Shown: piece by piece, positions 59,364 through 64,000 of the stretch
Layout: each line of letters opens with the position of its first letter
How positions within the stretch are numbered: the stretch's first letter is position 1
NCBI GenBank assembly: GCA_018065985.1
Contig: JAGHSF010000009.1
Location: 1 to 64,000, forward strand
Length of the DNA: 64,000 nt
Direction of reading: 5' to 3'
Origin: Candidatus Cryptobacteroides choladohippi
Lineage (GTDB): Bacteria; Bacteroidota; Bacteroidia; Bacteroidales; UBA932
Translations under genes and position numbers: made by a program
The notes under the pieces: generated by a model
Database searches by the model: none
What the model was told of the DNA's origin: nothing
The model's input: only the letters and a program-made list of their open reading frames with translations

Positions 59364-59987
59364 TTATTTTTCCTGGAGATCCTTGTCAATGCTCCTGTGT
59401 ACCCAGATGATGCATCCGAGGAGGATGAGTGCGAACGGGGGAAGGATTACCAGTCCGTTGTTCACGTATCCTGCGTTGTAGAATGCCTCAGGGATGACAC
59501 GGAGTCCGAAGATGGTGCCGCTGCCGAGGAGCTCGCGCACGAATGCCACAATGATGAGGATGGCACCGTATCCGAGACCGCTGGCGAGACCGTCGACCAG
59601 TGAGGGAATGGGCTTGTTGCCGAGAGCGTATGCCTCGATGCGTCCCATTACGATACAGTTGGTGATGATGAGGCCGATGTATACCGAAAGGGCCTTGTCG
59701 ATGGGATAGGTTGCCTCGAATGACTTGAGGAGCTGGTCGACAAGGATTACCATCATGGAAACCACAACCAGCTGTATGATGATACGTACGCGGTTGGGGA
59801 TGGTGTTCCTGATGAGTGAGCATACAAGGCTTGAAAGACCTGTTACCATGGTCACGGAGAGTGCCATTACAAATGCGCCCTTGAGCTCGACTGTTACGGC
59901 GAGAGAAGAGCAGATACCGAGGATGAGGACGGTGATGGGGTTGCCCTTCATCAGCGGGTTGAGAAATGTTTCTTTCATTTTACCCAT
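59364..59987 (-). CDS. nqrD: Na+-translocating NADH:quinone reductase subunit D
   Basis: NPLMKGNPITVLILGICSSLAVTVELKGAFVMALSVTMVTG; NCIVMGRIEAYAL. Confidence 0.96.
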   Translation of the reverse strand: MGKMKETFLNPLMKGNPITVLILGICSSLAVTVELKGAFVMALSVTMVTGLSSLVCSLIRNTIPNRVRIIIQLVVVSMMVILVDQLLKSFEATYPIDKALSVYIGLIITNCIVMGRIEAYALGNKPIPSLVDGLASGLGYGAILIIVAFVRELLGSGTIFGLRVIPEAFYNAGYVNNGLVILPPFALILLGCIIWVHRSIDKDLQEK

Positions 59988-59990
59988 GGC

Positions 59991-60803
59991 TTATTCCTCC
60001 GTTTCGTTTGATTCGTTGTTTTCTTCAGCCTCGTGCTGTCCGCACTCTCCATTGCAGCAATTGCATGCACATGAGGGAGCGGCAGCGCTGAAGGCGGGCT
60101 TGAAGGCGTTCATCCATGCCACGATGGCTGCGCTGAGGCCCTTGCTTGTCATTGTTGCGCCTGTGATGGCGTCCACTGCATTCTTCTTTCCGGCGGGAAC
60201 ACCACCCTTTATGATAGAAAGGGGAGCGTCGTCTGAGAAGTCGATCTTCTTTCCTGCGAACTGTGCGCGGAATGAAGGGTCATCCTTGATCTTTCCCCCA
60301 AGACCGGGAGTCTCTGACTCATGGTCGAAGTATGCACCTGCAACGGTGGTGAGGTCTGATTCAACTGCGATGTAGCCCCAGATAGGGCCCCAGAGGCCGG
60401 CACCGTAGATGGGAACGACGGTGATGCCGTTGCTGAATCTGTACATGGGGATCTTGAGATCTCCGGACTTTGCCTCGTCCTTCACGTTGTAGTTCTGAGC
60501 CTTGAGCTCTGCGACAGAGTAGATCTTGGCATCCTTGCAGTCAAGTTCTCCGACCTTCTGACCGTCAGCATTCACGAGAACCACCTCGCTGATGTTCTTC
60601 TTGTAGAAGTCGATCTTCTCTGCATTGGTGCTGCCGAAGTCCTCGAACTGTGCAGCGGTGAGAATCTGGCTGATGGTCTCCGCCTTCTGGTTTGCTGCCT
60701 GCATGGGACCGAGCTTCTGTGAAACGAAGGCCAGGATAGCTGCGACCAGTACGACCACTATCGTGGTGTAGATCACTGTATATACGTTGTTGTTTGTATT
60801 CAT
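59991..60803 (-). CDS. nqrC: Na+-translocating NADH:quinone reductase subunit C with Cys-rich C-terminal tail
   Basis: DAITGATMTSKGLSAAI FMN-attachment motif (TGATMTS); tail APSCACNCCNGECGQHEAEENNESNETEE. Confidence 0.95.
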   Translation of the reverse strand: MNTNNNVYTVIYTTIVVVLVAAILAFVSQKLGPMQAANQKAETISQILTAAQFEDFGSTNAEKIDFYKKNISEVVLVNADGQKVGELDCKDAKIYSVAELKAQNYNVKDEAKSGDLKIPMYRFSNGITVVPIYGAGLWGPIWGYIAVESDLTTVAGAYFDHESETPGLGGKIKDDPSFRAQFAGKKIDFSDDAPLSIIKGGVPAGKKNAVDAITGATMTSKGLSAAIVAWMNAFKPAFSAAAPSCACNCCNGECGQHEAEENNESNETEE

Positions 60804-60805
60804 GG

Positions 60806-61918
60806 CTATGCGACCTTGATTTTCTTTGCCTTACGTGAAATATGGGTGCTTGTCACACAGTGGTCGATAAGCGGTGCGAAGGTGTTGCCAAGCAGGATTG
60901 CCAGCATCATGCCCTCTGCATATCCGGGGTTGAAAAGACGTACTGTGATGCAAAGCGCACCGACGATGAATCCGTAGATCCACTTGCCGCACTCTGTCTG
61001 GGCAGATGTCACAGGGTCGGTTGCCATGAATACGGTACCGAATGCGAAGCCGCCGAGAACGAGCTGCTCCCAGCAAGGGATTGCGCTCACGCCTGCGAGG
61101 TCTCCGAGGAAGCCTACTGCAAGCGCTCCGATTACGGAGCCTGCCATGATCTTCCAGCTTGCAACGCCGGTCCAGATGAGGATGAAGGCGCCGAGGAGGA
61201 TGCACAGGGTTGATGTCTCACCTACAGAACCGGGGATGGTGCCGAGGAACTCGCTCCAGAATGATGTGCTGTACTGTGCAGCGCCGTCGAGTGCGAGAGG
61301 AGTTGCTCCGGTGAATCCGTCGATTGCCTGCTCGCCGGCCTTGAAGTGGATCCAGGTGCTTGAGCCGGACATGCTGTTAGGATAAGAGAAGAACAGGAAT
61401 GCACGTGTGAGGAGTGCGGGATTCCAGATGTTCATGCCGGTGCCGCCGAATACTTCCTTTCCGAAGATGGTTGCGAATGCAACTGCAATCGCGAGCATCC
61501 AGAGGGGAGTGTCGACGGGAACGATGAGAGGAATCAGGAAACCTGTCATGAGGAAGCCCTCGTTGACTTCTTCGCCGCGGATCTGTGCGGTGCCGAACTC
61601 GATGGTGAGACCTACAAGGTAGGATACGACGTAGAGAGGCAGGACGCGGAGGAATCCGAACCAGAAGTTGCCGAGGATGTTGATGCGGTTGTCGCCGATG
61701 GCGAGACCGTGCTGATATCCGACATTCCACATGCCGAAGAGAGCGGCGGGAATGGCGGCGATGAGTGCGATGATGATGATGCGCTTCAGATCGACTGCGT
61801 CACGTACGTGGGAACCCTTCTTGGTGACGGTTCCGGGTACTGCAAGAAATGTGTCGAAAGCATCAGCTGTGGAGTGCAGCCACCAGAGCTTTCCTCCCTT
61901 TTCGAAAATCTTGTTCAT
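60806..61918 (-). CDS. nqrB: Na+-translocating NADH:quinone reductase subunit B
   Basis: FGGTGMNIWNPALLTRAFLFFSYPNSMSGSSTW; DGFTGATPL FMN motif. Confidence 0.97.
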   Translation of the reverse strand: MNKIFEKGGKLWWLHSTADAFDTFLAVPGTVTKKGSHVRDAVDLKRIIIIALIAAIPAALFGMWNVGYQHGLAIGDNRINILGNFWFGFLRVLPLYVVSYLVGLTIEFGTAQIRGEEVNEGFLMTGFLIPLIVPVDTPLWMLAIAVAFATIFGKEVFGGTGMNIWNPALLTRAFLFFSYPNSMSGSSTWIHFKAGEQAIDGFTGATPLALDGAAQYSTSFWSEFLGTIPGSVGETSTLCILLGAFILIWTGVASWKIMAGSVIGALAVGFLGDLAGVSAIPCWEQLVLGGFAFGTVFMATDPVTSAQTECGKWIYGFIVGALCITVRLFNPGYAEGMMLAILLGNTFAPLIDHCVTSTHISRKAKKIKVA

Positions 61919-61921
61919 ACT

Positions 61922-63268
61922 TTAGGCCATTTCTTTAAGCATCAGGTCGATACCCTTTGCGATCATTTCCTGAATATTGTTCTTGCTCGGATCCACGAAC
62001 TCGCAGACTGCGAGATCCTCGGGGAGGACTTCATAGATGCCGAACTTCTCCATCTTGTCGATGTCTCCCGCAAGGCAGGCCTTGGCGAGATACAGAGGAT
62101 AGATGTCCATGGGGAGAACCTTTGCGTAGTAGCCGTCGTTCATGAGGAACGCACGGGGACCGCCGTGAAGGTTGGTGTCCATGTCATACTTGCGCCAGGG
62201 CATGAGCCAGCTGAAGTAGCAGTGGTCTGTGCTGAACTGCTTGTAGCGGATGGGGCGGATCCAGCCGAAGAGCTCGCGCTCGGTGCCTTCCTTGATGAGG
62301 GTCACCTGGTCAGAGTACCATCCGAGGTAGCCGTCCTGGCCGATGCTGTCGCCGCAGAGGACGTCACCGCTGACGAAACGGATATCGTCGGCAAGTGATC
62401 CGTAGAATCCTGAGATGCTCTTCATGGGGAAGCCGGGAAGGGCATCCACATAAGAAGCTTCGATTGCCATAGGTCCGCAGACTGCAACCTTGCGTGCGAA
62501 GTCTGCAGTGCCCTTGAGCATGAGCTTTCCGATTGCAGCGAGACCGGTGAGGCTGATGGTCCATACGGTCTCATCCTTGCAGATGGGAGCGATGTTGCTG
62601 ATCTGAACGCCTACATTGCCGGCAGGGTGCTTGCCCTTGAAGCAGTGCTTCTCGCAGTTCTCAAGCTTCCCGAATGCTGAAGCGATCTCTGCATTGAGGG
62701 AAACATGCACGGGTGCGATTGTGGCGAGAGCATTCACACCGGCCTGGATGAAGTTGACCTCGTCAGCGTGGCAGAACTCTGCGTCGGCTGCGAGGGGAGC
62801 GGTGTTGAATGCTGATGCGAAGATGGCTTTGGGGCAGCTCTCAGGGTTGGCGATGATGCCGTAGGGGCGCTGGATGAGCCAGGGCCACATGCCGCTTGAA
62901 AGCAGAAGCTGCTTTACCTCAGCGGCGTCCTGAGGAACTTTCTTGCACCCGAAGTCTACTCGAGTGGACTCGTGGTCGTTCTCGATGAGAACAGCCAGGA
63001 GCTTGCGTTTGTCTCCACGGACGATTTCCTTTACCTTGCCGCTTACGGGCGAGGTGATCAGGATGTCCGTGAACTTCTTGTCCGCCATGACGGGAGAACC
63101 GCACATCACAGGGTCGCCCTCACGCACAAGAAGCCTCGGTGTGAGGCCCTTGAAATCAGAAGGTTTGATAGCTATGACGTCCGGGGATACCGTCTTGGAG
63201 ATGCGGAGGGCTGCCTCTCCCTTGATGGGAATGTCGAGACCCTTTTTAAGAACGATAGTTTGGGACAT
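61922..63268 (-). CDS. nqrA: Na+-translocating NADH:quinone reductase subunit A
   Basis: LKKGLDIPIKGEAALRISKTVSPDVIAIKPSDFKGLTPRLLVREGDPV; first gene of nqrABCDEF operon. Confidence 0.97.
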   Translation of the reverse strand: MSQTIVLKKGLDIPIKGEAALRISKTVSPDVIAIKPSDFKGLTPRLLVREGDPVMCGSPVMADKKFTDILITSPVSGKVKEIVRGDKRKLLAVLIENDHESTRVDFGCKKVPQDAAEVKQLLLSSGMWPWLIQRPYGIIANPESCPKAIFASAFNTAPLAADAEFCHADEVNFIQAGVNALATIAPVHVSLNAEIASAFGKLENCEKHCFKGKHPAGNVGVQISNIAPICKDETVWTISLTGLAAIGKLMLKGTADFARKVAVCGPMAIEASYVDALPGFPMKSISGFYGSLADDIRFVSGDVLCGDSIGQDGYLGWYSDQVTLIKEGTERELFGWIRPIRYKQFSTDHCYFSWLMPWRKYDMDTNLHGGPRAFLMNDGYYAKVLPMDIYPLYLAKACLAGDIDKMEKFGIYEVLPEDLAVCEFVDPSKNNIQEMIAKGIDLMLKEMA

Positions 63269-63300
63269 TTTTTATAACGTTACAGTAATTTCTATAAATG

Positions 63301-63339
63301 CGACGCGAAGATAGTCATTTTTTTGCTAATTTCGCGTCG
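63301..63339. promoter_or_regulatory. 9-bp inverted repeat spanning divergent nqrA / uvrD promoters
   Basis: CGACGCGAA (63301-63309) / TTCGCGTCG (63331-63339); contains TAATTTCG on + strand and TATCTTCG on - strand. Confidence 0.6.
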
Positions 63340-63341
63340 TT

Positions 63342-64000
63342 ATGGAGAATAAAGTGAGTGCCATCTTTGATGGATTGAACGACGAGCAGAAAAAGGCTGT
63401 CGCGTGTGTGGACGGACCGGTACTTATTGTTGCAGGTGCGGGATCAGGAAAGACCAGGGTTCTTACAAGCCGTATTGCGAATCTTCTGGCACAGGGGGTG
63501 CCGGCAGAACGTATTCTGGCTTTGACATTTACAAAAAAGGCTGCTTCCGAGATGAAGGAGCGTATCGCCATGATGGTGGGTGCAAGAAACGCCCGTCACC
63601 TGGTCATGGGCACCTTCCATGCCGTTTTCGTGCGCTTCCTCAGGGAGTATGCGCAGTTCCTCGGATACAGCGAGCAGTTCACCATCTACGACCAGGGCGA
63701 TTCCACCTCCGCCATCAAGGTGTGCATAAAGGAACTCCAGCTGGATGACAAAATCTACAAGCCCCGTGATGTGCTCTCCAGGATCTCCATGGCGAAGAAC
63801 AACCTCGTGACCGTGAACAGCTACAGGAACAACCAGGACCTGCAGATGGCGGACCTGCATTCCAAGAAACCCCGTCTGGTCGACCTCTATGAGCTTTATC
63901 AGAAAAAGCTGAAGGCTTCCTCGGTGATGGACTTCGACGACATCCTGCTGAACATGAACATCCTTCTCAGAGACAACAAAGAGGCTCTGGAAAGCATCTC
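63342..64000 (+). CDS. UvrD/PcrA-type ATP-dependent DNA helicase, N-terminal part (runs off window)
   Basis: LNDEQKKAVACVDGPVLIVAGAGSGKTRVLTSRIANLL; LALTFTKKAASEMKERI; VMDFDDILLNM. Confidence 0.95.
   Translation, partial: MENKVSAIFDGLNDEQKKAVACVDGPVLIVAGAGSGKTRVLTSRIANLLAQGVPAERILALTFTKKAASEMKERIAMMVGARNARHLVMGTFHAVFVRFLREYAQFLGYSEQFTIYDQGDSTSAIKVCIKELQLDDKIYKPRDVLSRISMAKNNLVTVNSYRNNQDLQMADLHSKKPRLVDLYELYQKKLKASSVMDFDDILLNMNILLRDNKEALESI

Noticed and set aside
1-64000. CRISPR arrays, prophage, IS elements, rRNA operons
   Set aside because: No regularly spaced direct repeats, transposase/integrase ORFs, phage structural genes or rRNA-like sequence were recognised.

Overview
This looks like a chromosomal window from a Bacteroidales-type bacterium. 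The support is the recurrent TAnnTTTG -7 promoter boxes, SLBB/Wzz export genes, an Nqr operon, a FimB/Mfa2-like lipoprotein and outer-membrane beta-barrel proteins. Main blocks: (i) a metabolic segment with histidine acid phosphatase, a frameshifted DUF1080 gene, metH, adenine deaminase and a peptidase C69-metallophosphatase fusion; (ii) an AT-richer exopolysaccharide locus at about 12.5-25.7 kb (glycosyltransferases, Wzy, Wzx, WcaJ-like phosphotransferase, hexapeptide acyltransferases, PF14907-type nucleotidyltransferase); (iii) housekeeping genes (DMT transporter, nudC, glpK/glpF, ndk, rubrerythrin, tRNA-Asp); (iv) Wza-like and Wzz genes, uvrA and an LpxL-like acyltransferase; (v) a pseudaminic-acid cluster (pseB, C, F, G, an SDR/ATP-grasp fusion, pseI) beside waaA and a FemAB/GNAT-like gene; (vi) nqrA-F and the start of a UvrD/PcrA helicase. 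The most notable signal is a roughly 50-70 bp imperfect-palindromic repeat found inside two adjacent, divergent coding genes (DMT transporter and nudC), in opposite orientations relative to the reading frame and keeping both frames open. It resembles a protein-coding palindromic element of the kind described in Rickettsia. Also notable: a possible PseH-less pseudaminic pathway with an SDR-ATP-grasp fusion, a C69-metallophosphatase fusion, an internally deleted threonine aldolase remnant, a cystatin-like lipoprotein, a Cys-rich tail on NqrC, and several genes whose -7 box sits only 5-8 nt from the start codon. All calls come from reading the sequence; no database searches were run.
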